DNA of 64,000 bases, from positions 9,190,501 through 9,254,500 of the forward strand of contig CM032133.1 in the NCBI GenBank assembly GCA_018894105.1, read 5' to 3'. Under the pieces are notes generated by a model. That model was not told where the DNA came from and searched no databases. It saw only the letters and a list, made by a program, of their open reading frames with translations. The DNA comes from Jacaranda mimosifolia (taxonomy: Eukaryota; Streptophyta; Magnoliopsida; Lamiales; Bignoniaceae). The position numbers and the translations under genes are program-made. Shown piece by piece: positions 12,897-25,787 of the stretch (positions within the stretch are counted from its first letter, which is position 1; each line of letters opens with the position of its first letter).

Positions 12897-15113
12897 TGAA
12901 AGTCGGTGTAAGTCAAGGATCCGATTTACAGCACTTAAAAATAGAAAATAACTTGGATTACACCACCACAAAGATCTAAATTCATGCCTATAAAATGGAT
13001 CTAGTTCAAATTGTTACCTTCTAAGAAAAATCCAACCAAAACTTGAAGATGAGCTTCCTTTCTTGGAAACAGACTGCTTTTGGCGCAGCAAGGTATGATC
13101 AACTTTTGATCTAGAAAATGACCTCTTATTTAAGCCACATCTAGACCAAAATTTTTCCAAATCCTTGGAGAATGTCCAGTGAAAAATTCAACTCCAAAAA
13201 AATCCAGCAAGCCAACAAACAGAGTCCAAAAATTCACTGCTGGAACAGAGGATCGCCAAAAACCAAGCAATCCAAATGTCTTGCCTCCAATGTGGAAGTC
13301 CACACACCAATGGAAAATCCTTTTCTTCCTAGTTCAGCTAGAGAAACTAAGAAGAAAACAAGAGCAAGATGAAGGCCAAAATATGAGGGAGGGAGATGAA
13401 GAAGGTGTGAAGCATCAACTCATGAGAGAATCACAAAATTGAAGGGAAATTTGGATCTAACAATTAGATCTCAATGCTAGCATAATTCACACCATACAGA
13501 TGCCTCTCTCTATATCTATATATAGAGGGAAGATGGTATCACACCATCCTCAAGGAGGGGGGTGCCACATGTCATGCCAACTTGCATGTGCATTTCTTGT
13601 GAATTTGAATTTCATTTAGAATCTTCATTTCATCATATGAAATGTCATCCAAATAAATTCTAAATTCACACCAAATGAACCATTCGTTTGAATTTTCTCT
13701 CCAAAAACATTTCTTCACTTTAATTAAATTAAACACTTTAATTTAATTAAAATTTGACTTAACTTTTAAGTTAACTAATTTAACTCTTTAAGCTAGCATT
13801 TGTTAACTTAACTCTTTAAGTTGACGAATTGATAGTCATGTGGTATCAAATTAAATTAACATTTAATTTGATTGGTCTTAATTTCACTCATTAAATTAAT
13901 TAGACCAATTTAACAATTAAATTGATAAGGCCAAGATGACTAAAAATTGCATCAACTATAACCCTCAATTTTTGGTCACTAGGAATCTTTCTAATACTTA
14001 GAACATGTCCTTTATCAAGTAGGATTTCCAATTGGCTTTTTTGTGTGACCCATTAAGTTCTATCATTCATTGGACATGGGTTCACAACTCTTGTGACTTT
14101 AGAATATCAAATATTCACATTAGTTTAAACTCCTTTAAACTAATCGACTTAATTCAATTAATCTCTATTAATTGAAGAGTACCCAATCTTCATGGTGGAT
14201 GTCCAACCTCAAGCCCATGGAACCCAACAATTAGCCGAATAAATGCTTTTGGTGAACCATTCTAGCTCTACGCATACCATGCAAATACGGTCCTTCCGTC
14301 TCCTATCTATATGAAAAAGGCCTAGGGCAAGGTATTTGTCGGCTCCCTAATAGCCTGATATTATGTATCTATTCTCAATGTTCAATTTTGATTTATGACC
14401 TCATTTTTGGAAAACTTTTTTTTCTGAATTGTCATACTACCTTGGTAAAGGACTCCTTGGAATTGATCACTATAAAACACATAGGACATGCACTCGCCCT
14501 TCACAAAGATGAGGAGTCGAATCCCATCTTGGATATCACAAACCTCTATGTCTAAGTAGCTTATACCCAACCTCAACCCGAACGACCCGCTATATGGTGA
14601 AGGAAGAGTCCAAGCATCAGGACTTAAACATAAGGTTACTATGGATCCTCAGGTCAAAGGACTAATTACATGCACTAACATAAGCTGGAGAACTTGTTAC
14701 TACCGACTTACCACTATGACTACGTAGTGGATTCTTTGGGCGGGCCTCAGTGCCTTGTTCTCTAACAAGCACTCATTATCATGCACCCATATCTCATATG
14801 GTTTGCTCATGAATGAAGCAACATCCAACCCTTGGATTTATGCATCGTCAGTGCAAGTCTATTTGAATCTTAAATGCCCTATCTCATAAGATTCCATGAC
14901 TTGGGATGTTTAAGATCACGATCGTGTAAAACTTATTCCATGACCAAATCCAATAGTCTTGTGTAATTTAAGGGCTTCAACCAAATACCAGTGAAGTAAT
15001 ATAAACATAAGAAGAAGATGGCCATTTATAAAGAATATCATTAAATCAAGATTGTATCACCAGTGAAATAGTTTACATGTCAATCTTATTGGCTACGGGA
15101 CACCATTCTAATT
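12897..15113 (-). repeat. M0 5' LTR
   Basis: Starts TGAAAGTC beside the primer site and ends CCATTCTAATT, a decayed CTATTCCAACA. TATA-like run at about 13510-13524. Beyond 15113 the sequence is plus-strand RT of P1, so M0 inserted in P1. GTAAT (15114-15118) is the candidate right target duplication. Confidence 0.85.
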
Positions 15114-16491
15114 GTAATGACCTTTAAGGAGTGAATAGTGGTACAAGGTTACACTCAAAGACCTGGTGTCGATTTTTAGAAAACCTTTTCACTAGTCGCA
15201 ATGCCTAAGTCTATTCGAATTTTATTTGATATAGTTGCATATTATGACTATGAGATAAGACAAATGGATGCAAAAACTGCTTTCATTAATGGAAACATTG
15301 AAGAAAAAATCTATATGGAGCAACCACAAAGTTTTATATCCGAAGGGAGTGAGCAAAGGTTTGCAAACTCGGGAGATCCATTTATAGACTCAAGTAAGTG
15401 TATCAAAGTTAGAACATACATTTTGACAAGACAGTCAAATCGTTTGGTTGTCAAAAATGTGTATGAACCATGTGTGTACAAAAAAGTTAGTGGGAGTAGT
15501 ATACAGTTTATTTTGCTTTATGTCGATGACATTCTTCTCATTGGGAATGAGAGAGCAATGTTAGAATGTACTAAAACATGGTTATCTACTCAATTCTCTA
15601 TAAAGGATTTGGGTTAAGCATCTTATGTATTAGGAATATATATCTATAGAGATAGATCGAGAAGGATGCTGGGACTTTTCCAGACCTTGTACATTAACAA
15701 GATACTAAAGAGGTTTAGTATGGAAGAATCCAATAAGGGATTTCTCCCCAAGGTGGTCTCTCCAAGTCTATGGCTCCTAAGATGGAGGAAGAGATACGTA
15801 AGATGTCCCACATACCTTATGTGTCCGCCATTTGGAGCATAATGTATGTTGTTCAATATACAAGATTGGGTATGGCACACTCTCTAAGTGTTACAAGCCA
15901 TTTCCAATCTAACCCCAGTAAGAGTCATTGGATAACCATTAAAGCCATCATTAAGTACTTGAGAAGGACTAAGGATTTTTTTTGGTATATGGCAATAGAG
16001 AATTGAAACCCGAGGGGTTTTTGGATTATAGTTTCCAATTCAATATAGATGAACTAAAATCCACTTCGGGATTTATTTTTTGCCTTAATGATGGCACGGT
16101 AAGTTGGAAGAGTTCAAAGCAAGACACCACGGACGATTCTACCATCGAGGCGGAATATATTGCAGCTTCGAAAGTTGCAAATGAAGGAGTTTATATCAAA
16201 AACATCATCCAAGAGTTGGATGTAGTGCCTAGCATTACTGAGCCTGTAGTTATCTTCTGTGACAACAATGGTAGGGTTACACAAGCTAAGGAGCTAAGAT
16301 CTCATCAGCTATCCAAGCACATTTTGAGACGATATCATTTGATCTAGGAAATCATTAATAAAGGCAATATTAGAGTGGAAAGAGTTGCCTCGAAATAGAA
16401 TATAGCAAATTCACTGACTAAACCCCTATAGCAAAAGGTCTTTGAAGGACATCTTGAGAAGATGGATCTTAAGACCATGGGGAATTGGCTT
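15114..16491 (+). pseudogene. P1: reverse transcriptase and RNase H of a copia element
   Basis: The plus strand enters RT in its N-terminal part (GGTTACACTC.. at about 15150). It continues through QMDAKTAFINGNIEEKIYMEQP (around 15260-15320) and a clean YVDD catalytic loop at 15519-15530 (FILLYVDDILLIG) to RNase H. The RNase H keeps DDSTIEAEYIAAS (16132-16170) and CDNNG (16258-16272), two of its metal-binding segments. Stops and a frame change occur at 15616 and near 15750-15980. The gag, PR, INT and 5' LTR would lie left of the M0 insertion, outside the window. This is one of the better preserved RT/RNase H pieces here. Confidence 0.88.
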
Positions 16492-16508
16492 TAGGCAAAG
16501 TAGGAGAT
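16492..16508 (+). other. P1 polypurine tract
   Basis: The purine-rich AAAGTAGGAGAT lies directly before the TGTTGGAATAG start of the 3' LTR. It is the expected priming site for plus-strand DNA synthesis. Confidence 0.7.
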
Positions 16509-18723
16509 TGTTGGAATAGTACCCCGCAAGCCAATTAGATTGACATGTAAACTATTTCATTTATGATACAATCTTGATAGAATGATATTCATTTTACATG
16601 GTCATCTTTATCTTATGCTTATATTACTTCACTAGCATTTGGTTGAAGCCCTTAGATCACACAAAACTATGGGACTTGGTCACACACTGAGTGGTGATCA
16701 TGAAACAAGTCTTACACGATTGTGATCTTAAATCTTCTAAGTCATAGGATCTTATGAGACAAGGTATCTAAGATCATATAGACTTGCACTAACGATGCAT
16801 AAATTCAAGGGTTGGATATTCCTCCATTTCATGAGCAAACCATATGAGATATGAGTACATGTTAGTGGGTGCTTTTTAGAGAACAAGTTCATTGAAAGCC
16901 CGCCCAAAGAATCTACTAGATAGCCATTAGTGGCAAGTCGGTAGTGGCAAGTTCTACAGCTTACGCTAGTGTATATAATTAGCCCTTTGACCTGAGGATC
17001 CATGGTAACCTTGTGTTTAGGTCCTCATGCTTTGACTCTTCCTTGACCATTTAGCAGGTCTTTTGGGTTGAGGTTGGGTATTAGCTACTTAGACATAGAG
17101 GTTTGTGAGATCCAAAAAGGGATCTGATTCCTTATTATTGTGAAAAGCGAGTGCATTTTCTATGTATTATATAATGATCAATTCTATGAAATCCTTATGC
17201 AAGGTAGTATGAAAATTTGGAAAAGGGGGATTCTAAAGATGAGGTCATAAAGGGGAATTGAACATTGGAATAGAGATATAGTACCGAAGCTATTAGTGAG
17301 CATGCAAATATCTTACCCTATGCCTCTTTTGGGAGATAGGAGACAGAAGTACCGTATTTGCATGGTAAGTGTAGAGCTAGAATGGTTCTCCAAAAGAATT
17401 CATTTCGGCCAATTAGTTGGGCTCCATGGTTTTGACATTGGACACCGACCATAGAGATTAGGTTTCTTCAACTAATGAGATTAATTGAATTAAGTCATTA
17501 GTTCAAAGGAGTTTAGACTAATGCGAATATTTGATATTCAATAAATTACAAGAGTTGTGAGCTCATGTCCAATGAATAAATGGTAGAACTTAATAGGTCA
17601 CACACAAAAGCCAATTGAAAATCTTACTTGATGAAGGGGAATTTTCTAAGACAATGACCAATTTTTTAGGGAGATGGACTGGCAAAATTTTTGGTCATGT
17701 TGACTTGATCAATTTATTGTTAAATTGGTCTAAATAATTTAAGGAGTTAAATTAGACCAATTAAATTAATAAGTTAATTTAATTAGTGCCACATTACTAT
17801 CAAATGGTCAAGCTAGCTTAAAGAGTTAAGTCAAAGGTTAATTAATTAAATTAAAGTGTTTAATTTAATTAAAATGAAGAATTAATTTTGGAGGGAAAAT
17901 TCAAATGAAGAGTTCATTTGGAATGCATCTAGAATTTATTTGGATGGCATTTTATGTGATGAAATGAAGATTCCAAATAAAATTCAAATGCACATCAAAT
18001 TAACATGCAATTTGCTTGCAAGTTGGCAAGCCTAGTTGGCGCCCCCACCTTGAGGAAGGTGTGATGCCACCTAAGCACCATACTTTCTTTCCTCCCTCTA
18101 TATATAGATATAGGGCTGTGGCTGGCCAAGCATGTTAAACACACACAAAGCATCTAATTATTAGATTTTCTCATTCCCTTTAATTTTGCATGTGTTGTCT
18201 CATGTATTGAAGCTTCACATTTTTCTTCATTCCCTACCTCCAAAATCATCCTTCATCCTCTCTAATCTCTGCTTTGTTCTCCAACTAATGTGGAAGAGAT
18301 TTGGATTATCCATTGGTATGTGGATCTTATCATTAAAGGCAAAATAATTGGATTGCTAGCCTTTTTGAGATCCTCTGTTTGGGCATAACCTTGGAGCCAT
18401 TTTCGAGGCAATTTGGAGTTTCTGATTTGGCTGATTTTTCTACTGTAGATTCATCAAGTGTTGGTGATTTCAAGTTCAAATTTCAGCCAATTTCGATGAG
18501 TTTTGGTTGGGTAAAAGTTGTCCACAATCTGTTGCACCAGCGAAGACTGCATGAAGGAGTTCAAGCATCTCTTCACATTTTCGGTTGGATTTTGCTTCTG
18601 AGGTGATTTTCTGACCTAAGTCCACTTTAATGGTGTGAATTAGATCCTTAAATGTTGTGATCAAGTTAGACTTTGGTTTTTAAATGTTCTATAATTGGAT
18701 CCCTTAGCTCACACCATCCTTCA
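16509..18723 (+). repeat. P1 3' LTR
   Basis: Starts TGTTGGAATAG and ends CACACCATCCTTCA. The TATA-like run is at about 18099-18112 (CTATATATAGATATAG). The hairpin element before it is present but decayed (GGTGTGATGCCACCTAAGCA). The sequence after 18723 is the interior of another LTR (L0), so P1 inserted in an older LTR. TGTGC (18724-18728) is the candidate right target duplication. Confidence 0.88.
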
Positions 18724-19941
18724 TGTGCTAGGCATCGACTATGGAGATTAGATACTCTTCAATTAATAGAGATTAATTAAAAGAGTTATTAGTTTAAAAG
18801 AGTTTAGACTAATCAGAATATTTGATATTTACTAATTCACAAAAAAATTGTGAGCCCATGTCTAACTATTTGGTGAACATAAAAGGTCACACACAAAAAC
18901 TTAGAGGACACTAATTAGAAACTGGAGAAATTATCTAAAGAGTTAGAGAATTTAATTGGTCAAGTTTGCAAGTGACCAAGTTGACTAATTAAGAGTTGAT
19001 TACAATGGCTTGATTAATTTAAAGTGTTAAATTAATCAAATGATTTAAGGAGTTAAACTAGACTAATTAAATTGAGTTAATTTTCCTGGGGGCCATGTGA
19101 CAATTTAATTAGTCAAGCCACTTAGAGAGTTAAGTTAATTTAATTAAATTAAGGAGTTAATTTAATTAAAGGGAGAACGTAATTTTGGAGGATAAAGCAA
19201 AATAGAAGAGTAAATATTGAGTTGGCATTTTAATTTTCAAAATTAAAAAATTCAAACTAAGCATGTAAGTTGGCAAGGTGTGAGGAAAGTATGATGGATG
19301 CTTTTAGGAACATCCAACTCACACTATAAATACCTCACCCCTTCATAGATGGCCGGTCACTTGAAATTTCCCTCCCAAAATTTTTATCTCATGTGTCCAG
19401 AAAAACTACTCCTCTTAGATTATTTCCACCTTCCCTCTCTCTCATCCAAGTTTCTTACACCATCTCCATTTTCTTCCTTCTTCTTCCTCATTCTAATTCT
19501 AGAAAAAGGTTGAGGATCTAGAGAGTAATAGGTGCGCGAATACCTTTAGAGGCATTACAGTTGGAGTGCTTGTTGGTAGTGAACAAGATCTAGCACTTGG
19601 AGAAAAGTTCTTCAAAGATTGATGAAGAGTTTCAAGGAGAAGATTGTACTGCCAACTAGGTGCTTTGGAGCACAAGATTTTTTGCCATTTTGCCACATTT
19701 TGGAGGACATTTTGAAGCCAAAAGTTGCTGCCCTAGGTGACCAAAGGATTGGAAGATACTCTTTAGAAGAGTTTCTAGTGGAAGGTCTCCAAGTTGATTT
19801 GAAAATTCTATCAAGGTACTTTCTCTTGATCTCAAATCCTTAATTATGACATAATCTAGATTCTTGGATGAGGTGATGTAAGTTAAATTTCATGTTTTAA
19901 TTTCCTATGGTAAATGTATCCTTGCCTCACCTCTACCTTCA
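18724..19941 (+). repeat. L0: right part of a divergent family LTR
   Basis: Homologous to the second half of the family LTR, from the GACATCGACCATGGAGATT segment on. It ends CCTTGCCTCACCTCTACCTTCA at 19941. It keeps a TATA box (ACTATAAATACC, about 19322-19333) but is clearly more diverged than the others. Its left part should lie beyond P1, outside the window. It is the outermost visible layer of the left nest. Confidence 0.7.
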
Positions 19942-21137
19942 GCTGCAATTTGAGAAGCCATTACAAGTGTGCATTGTAAGTGATTTGAAGACCTTTCTCT
20001 AATGATTAACCTACAATCATGAAAATTTGGACATCTAGCAAGCTGGAAAAATGTTTTGAAAAATAGGTTTGCATATCTAATATATGTTTGATCTTGTCAA
20101 TCAAATCTCTATCTAGTCCACCACTTTCTTGCATTCAATATTTAATTTTATTTTTAGTATCAAAAATAAATATTTGTACATACCTTGGTTGGATTCGTTG
20201 AAGGGATAACAAGGAACCAATCTTATGATATATATTGCCCCATGTGCTCTGAAGGTATAAATCCCTTAATCAAAGACATGTAGATTATCTTCTAGTTGTA
20301 CACTTATAGATGTGAAAGAAATACATGATTATAAGCACGTACATTTTCTTTGAATATGGACCCTCAGCAAATTCATTAGTAATAGAACTTCTGGCATTAA
20401 TTCTCTGAAAGGATTACTTTGCCTCCTTTATAATAAAAACTTTTTATTTCTCGATGAAACAACTTAACACAACAACAAAAGCAAATTCTTAGGGCGGGAG
20501 CACTAATGGCCGAACATTATATACGTTGTATAACAACTTATGTTTGTATTTTTCTGGTATGCATTGTACAATTAATCCCTTGAGATTAATTTTCATCATT
20601 TAAATTTTAACCAAGACATTGGATGAGGATGAAACACATGCTAAATTCATTTTGATGAACGTATTATAGGAGCGGCATTACTTGCTCTTCTTTGCTAGTA
20701 AAGTTATCATCTTTTTGTATTTTGTGCTTTAATTTTCTCTGGAGTCATCATTTGTCTCCTTTATCTTGTGCGAATACGATTAATTTCTCTCATTTGCTCA
20801 ATTACAACATTGAATAAGCTTGAGGCTGAATATCTTGCAACATATATGTTAAGCAATAATTAAATTCTCAAAATTATATTATACCCGAAAATAGGATTGT
20901 GTTGTTGGCATCTTCATGTGTTGACGTGAGATCTTCATTTATTCCCATTCATTGGAGGTGAATTTGGCGTCTTCTTGATGGGTATACATCTTGCTCTTTT
21001 GTACTTATTTGTTGTTTTCTTTCTCTATTAACAATACGGCATCTTTCTCTTTCTTGCTTAGCTTGAGTGGCGTTGACTTCAAGAATAAAATATGACACTT
21101 GAGAATATGTTTCTTGATTGATCTCCTTGGAAATAGA
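19942..21137. other. No gene recognised
   Basis: AT-rich sequence with no convincing coding frame, RNA gene or family repeat. One minus-strand frame (20949-21140) has no family I recognise and is flanked by ordinary AT-rich sequence. Confidence 0.5.
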
Positions 21138-21250
21138 CACTACAAAAGAAAGAGATATTGTTACACTTTTTTTTCCTTACATTTTTGTGAAAGTGTAAGT
21201 ATAAGTATATTATTATTACACTTTTATAAAAGTGTGGTTATAGCTATTAT
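21138..21250 (+). mobile_element. Possible terminus of a CACTA-type transposon
   Basis: CACTACAAAAGAAAGAG at 21138 resembles the CACTACAAGAAAA-type ends of plant CACTA transposons. The next 100 bases hold repeated TTACACTTTT / AAAAGTGTAA motifs in both orientations, as in subterminal repeats. I found no matching opposite end, so the extent is unknown. Confidence 0.35.
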
Positions 21251-22928
21251 TGTTCAACTTTGATATTATCTTTTTCCTAAAAAATTATGTCATCTAGCTG
21301 TGGTAGTAAACATAGTGCCATATTTTTTGTTGAAAAAATAAATAAAAATGGAAAAGTAAGCAACTAGTTGTCTCCAACTCGATGCTTTTTCGAGTTCTCC
21401 TGGCAAAACCCTTAATCCTTAGAACTTTCATGCCTCGTGTGTCTTCTCCCTATCAAAACCCTCAATTTTCAAATCCTCACTTACCCATTCTATTGTTCAT
21501 AGCTAAATTTGATTTAGAAAATCTTCAGAGTTTTTCATTCTCCATAACCTAGTAGATTTTTTAGTCTTTTATTCTCCAATACCCCCAAAATTTTCGTTCT
21601 TCATCACATGCATGATTGTGTCATTTTAAGTGATTAATTGGAGCTATTATCCAGTGACAGTAGTGGATGGCAGCAACTGAAATTAGGTAATTTCTATCTC
21701 TCTATCTCTTTTTTTTCCCTAGAGTGGACATAGAATAAACACAACTCTATTTCTTCCTTCATTTTTATTTTTAATAATAATATGTAGATTCAGTAATTAG
21801 AATGAGGGTTTCTATATTCCCAAATTGAATGTTTCAATTTAATTTTGTGATTATCTTTGTAAATATTTATGTGCTCTAGGCATCACTAAGTTGATGTCCC
21901 TTTCGAAATTATAGAAATTTAAGCTTCTTCTGATCTTGAAGTCCAGTTTTATCTTATTTTTTGTTATAGTGTTGCATCTACATAATAGAGTAGGCATTTG
22001 GATTTTCATCACTAAACATGATGGTATATTATTCTTTGACAGGGTTTAAAGCTACGACTTGGGGATCATTAGTAGCTCGGACAAAATTAAGAGGTGCCTT
22101 CCTTGAATTCTTGAATGACTGTGCTTCCTTGATGTTTATTGACTCAAATACATTGGTTTTGGCTTTTGGGATTTTGACTTTATTTGTTATCTAATGTATC
22201 ATTTGACAAGTGTTGGTGTTTTTTCTTGTTTAATAGTTTTAATTTAAGGGCGGTAGTTTCACGACTTCTCCTTAGAAGCTTCTTTGATTTTATTGAATGA
22301 GAACAAAGTTGCTCTTGTTGCACGGTTTTTGGATTGGTGAATTGGACTACTGTTGTAAATGGTTTTCCACTTCATACAACTGACACGTTATGTGAATAAT
22401 ATAAGTTAATGATGTTCCAAGATCATAGATGATAAATTTTTTGAATTCTTGCATCCTCTAGGCCCTAAGATTTGAGTGCAATTTTATTGTTTAGGAAGAA
22501 TCAATAGGTTATATTCCTTTTTCTAGTGTTGCTGCCGTTTATTTCGTATAGACTTCTAGTTTTAGCTATACATTTCTCGGTTGAATCTGAATATATGGTC
22601 CCAACATTAAATTGGATTTATTTCTTGCATGGAAAAAAGGAAGCTAATATGCATAGGCCACAATTTTCTATACTACACAAAAATTTTCTATTTGGCGTAT
22701 GAATGAGGAGTCCTTTGATACTTTCTATTGTCTTGTTAAGTTCAGCAACTTAAAGCAACTCTTGTGTCAAGTTGATTGAATCAGTTTTGCCAATAGCTAT
22801 ATATAGGTTTGTGTTGGACAGATTGATACAGTATTCAACAAAAGAATTAGAAGAGGTGCCCATATTGTGTATTAGTATTCTTATTCTTCTCATTTATGGA
22901 GAAAAGAAGGTCTATGAAAGTTTGCTTC
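21251..22928. other. No gene recognised
   Basis: AT-rich, with pyrimidine-rich patches (for example about 21380-21720) that look like an untranslated or intronic sequence. There is a short open stretch after an AG at about 22047. No protein family is recognisable. It may be the interior of the transposon that begins at 21138. Confidence 0.4.
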
Positions 22929-23410
22929 TCATTTTTCATGAGAAACCATCTGCATAACTGCTTCAGAGGTGGCTGTCACGGCTTGCTTTTTAGCAACCTC
23001 TGCTGCATCTATTATTTTGTCTATCATTTCACAATAAAGCAAAAAGGAGCAATTAAAGACTAATCATTTACAACAGTAGTGCAAAAATGTAAACAAATCC
23101 CATTACAAGTTATAACAAAACAAGTACACAAGAAAGAAATTTAATCTTTTATAGTTAATTTCAAATCAACTTACTAACTGCATCAAGGGATGCCAAGAAA
23201 ACCTTTCCCGGAACCATGGACAGGAACATCTTTCCGGCTTGGGATTGAACGATGGATGCCATTACTAAACTACTACCAACCCCAACAGCATCAAGCATTG
23301 CTTTGCTCATTTTTTCTGTCATTTTGGACAATTTCCTCATACTATCACAATATATAATTTGACTGTCATTCTCATTGATTTGTTGAGAAATAGATATATA
23401 GTACATTTAA

Positions 23411-23442
<32 letters not shown>

Positions 23443-23615
23443 GTGTTCTGATTGATGAACTTGTGGGGTATAAGATACCATTTTAGGCTTTTGTTGACAG
23501 CACCTATCTTTTTATTTGCACAATAACTATTACTTTTATGAGTTTCTTTCTTTGCTCCTACTGAATTTTTCTCCTCAATTGCACAAATCAAAATTGTTTC
23601 CCCCCTTTTCTACAC
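22929..23615 (-). pseudogene. ERD7-like senescence/dehydration-associated protein, fragment with introns
   Basis: Three minus-strand exons can be read. Exon A is 23615-23479, exon B 23341-23175, exon C 23020 to a stop at 22929. The introns (23478-23342 and 23174-23021) are GT..AG and keep phase across both joins. The protein reads KRGETILICAIEEKNS in A, RKLSKMTEKMSKAMLD and AGKMFLSMVPGKVFLASLDA in B, and IIDAAEVAKKQAVTATSEAV in C. This is the core of the plant senescence (spartin-like) domain seen in ERD7 and relatives, whose members bind lipid and respond to stress. The second codon of exon A is TAG where relatives have Gln. Exon C ends early after MVSHEK. N- and C-terminal parts are missing. 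Retained introns mean a DNA-level copy, not a retrocopy. A GT repeat lies in the first intron. Confidence 0.75.
23411..23446. repeat. (GT)n microsatellite
   Basis: Ten GT units followed by interrupted GTAT/GT units. It lies in the first visible intron of the ERD7-like pseudogene. Confidence 0.9.
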
Positions 23616-23772
23616 CTGCAATTAATCATACAGTATTTTCATGAAAAAATAGAATTAAGAGATCAAAGAGAACCAAAAATTAAGAAATCCTATGAAGTTT
23701 TTTACGTAGTGAATCCTTACAACAAAATAAGACAGCTAACTCTTTCAAACTTTGTGCAAAGAGATTTTTATC

Positions 23773-23935
23773 CTATGACTGGTCTTCAGTTTCACATTTC
23801 TCATTCCCTTGAGCATTACCTTGGGCAAGCTCATTTTTCAACGTATTGTCCTTTAGTGACTGTTCTTCAACTATAGACCTATGAACTATTGCCTGGTTTT
23901 TTGAAATACAAAAACCAGTAAGCAATGCATACAGC
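23773..23935 (-). other. Unidentified coding-like segment
   Basis: An open minus-strand frame of about 53 codons ends in TAG at 23773-23775. It has a short hydrophobic start and then an acidic, Gln/Asn-rich tail (EEQSLKDNTLKNELAQGNAQ). It resembles the C-terminal end of a protein in composition. I recognise no family. It lies upstream, in gene sense, of the ERD7-like exons but does not resemble that family. Confidence 0.25.
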
Positions 23936-25761
23936 TAGAGCATCGCACATCTAAAATTTTGTACATCTAATATTTAATTAGTTTTTAATAGCAAACCACG
24001 ATTTTAAGCTCTGATATTATTAGACTAACAATTTCTTCAAGATATTAATGATTCTTTTTTATGTTCTTTTTTTCACCATAGATGGTGAGAACTCAAAATT
24101 TGAAATGGGCATTACAAGAAGAATCCTTGAGTTGTGAGTTGTCAAATTCTCAATCTAATGGTAGCTCAATTTCGAGTAAGTTACAAAATTATTGGTAATT
24201 GAAATTTTTAGATATTCTTTGTACTTTTTTGTTTGCAATAGAGAGGACTAGAACTAAGCATCCCAGTAATGGAAACACATTGCCTCATGCTTTTTGGAAT
24301 AGTGCCTTGCAAGCTAATTAGATTGGCCTTGTGAACTATTTCTTTGTAAGACTATCTTGTTTGAATGATATTTATTATATGGCCATCTTCATCTTGTGCT
24401 CATTATTTGCTTCACTGGCATTTGGATGAAGCCCTTAAATCACATGAGACTACGGAACTTGATCACGCATTGGATGGTGATCATGGAATAAGTCTTATAT
24501 GGTCGTGATTTTAAATCTTCCAAGTCATAAGATCTTACGAAACAGAGCATCTGGAATCCGGATAGATTTACACTAACAATGCATAAATCCAAGGGCTGGA
24601 TGTTGCTCCGTTCCACGAGCAATCCCATATGAGATATGGATGCATCTTAGTGGGTGCTTGTTATAGAAAAAGGCACTGAAGGCTCGCTCGGAGAATCTAC
24701 TAGATAGCCGAAGTTCTCCAGCTTACGCGACTACATATTATTAGTCCTTTAACCGGAGGATCCATGGTAACTTTGTGTTTATTCCTTATGATTTTACTCT
24801 TCCTTGGTCACTTTGCGAGCAATTTGGGTTGAGATTAGGCATGAGCTACTGGACATGGAGGTTTGTGAGATCTAAGATGAAATCTGACTCTTCGCTTTTG
24901 TGAAGAACGAGTGCATCTTCTATGCATTTTGTAATGATCGATTCCAAGAAATCCTTACGCAATGTGATATGAAAATTTGGAAAGGTGTTTTCAAAGATAA
25001 TGTCACTAAAGGAATCGAGCATTGAGAATAGAACCATAGTATTGAGGCATTAGGGAGCCGACTAATATCTTGCCTTATGCCTCTTTTGGGAGGTAGGAGA
25101 CGAAAGGACTGTATTTACATGGTACGCTTATTGCTAGAATGGTTCTTCAAGAGCATTCATTTCAACTAATTAGTTGGGCTCCATGAGCTTGAGGTTGGAC
25201 ATTGACCATAGAGATTGGGTACTTTGCAATGTGAATATCTTATATTCCATAAGTTACAATGAGTTGTAAGCCCATGTCTAATGAATGGTAGAACCTAATA
25301 GGTGTCACACAAAAGCCAAGCCAATAGCATGACCAATTGAAAGAAGGAGAATTCTCTAAGAAATTCATGACCGAATTTGAAGGAGGTGAAAATTGGAGTC
25401 ATTTTAGCTTGATCAATTTAAGAGTTAAATTAAGATCAACTAATTGATGCCATATGACTATTAATTGGTCAAGTTAATTTAAGAGTTAAATTAATTTTGA
25501 CTAGCTTAAAGAGTTAAACACTTTGATTTAAAAGTTAAGTCAAAAGGATTATTAATTAAATTAAAGTGTTTAATTTAATTAAAATTGGAGAGTTTATTTT
25601 GGAGAATATTATTAAATAAAGGATTCATTTAATATGGAATTTGAATTCATTTGGAAGACATTTCATGAGGTGAAATTGAAATTCCAAATGACATTCAAAT
25701 TCACATTAACACTAATTGTTAGTGGCTACCTTGGCATAGCCACCTGTCATCATCTCCTTAA

Positions 25762-25787
25762 GGATGGTGTGTGACCACACACCATCC
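25762..25787 (+). promoter_or_regulatory. LTR hairpin next to the TATA box, S1
   Basis: GGATGGTGTGTG and CACACACCATCC are perfect complements separated by AC. It holds the same place before the TATA-like run as the hairpin of P3 and M1, with different arm sequence. Confidence 0.7.

Noticed and set aside
22772..22957. 61-codon plus-strand frame overlapping the ERD7-like exon C
   Set aside because: It is a shadow frame of the pseudogene region, with no family resemblance.
23411..23446. Tandem repeats as a CRISPR array
   Set aside because: Simple dinucleotide repeat. No direct repeats with unique spacers occur anywhere in the window, and the DNA is plant nuclear.
21138..23712. A complete CACTA element from 21138 to TTTTTTACGTAGTG at about 23712 carrying the ERD7-like exons
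   Set aside because: The right end shares only GTAGTG and A/T richness with the left, and flanking AGA and AAT differ. Kept only as an untested idea.
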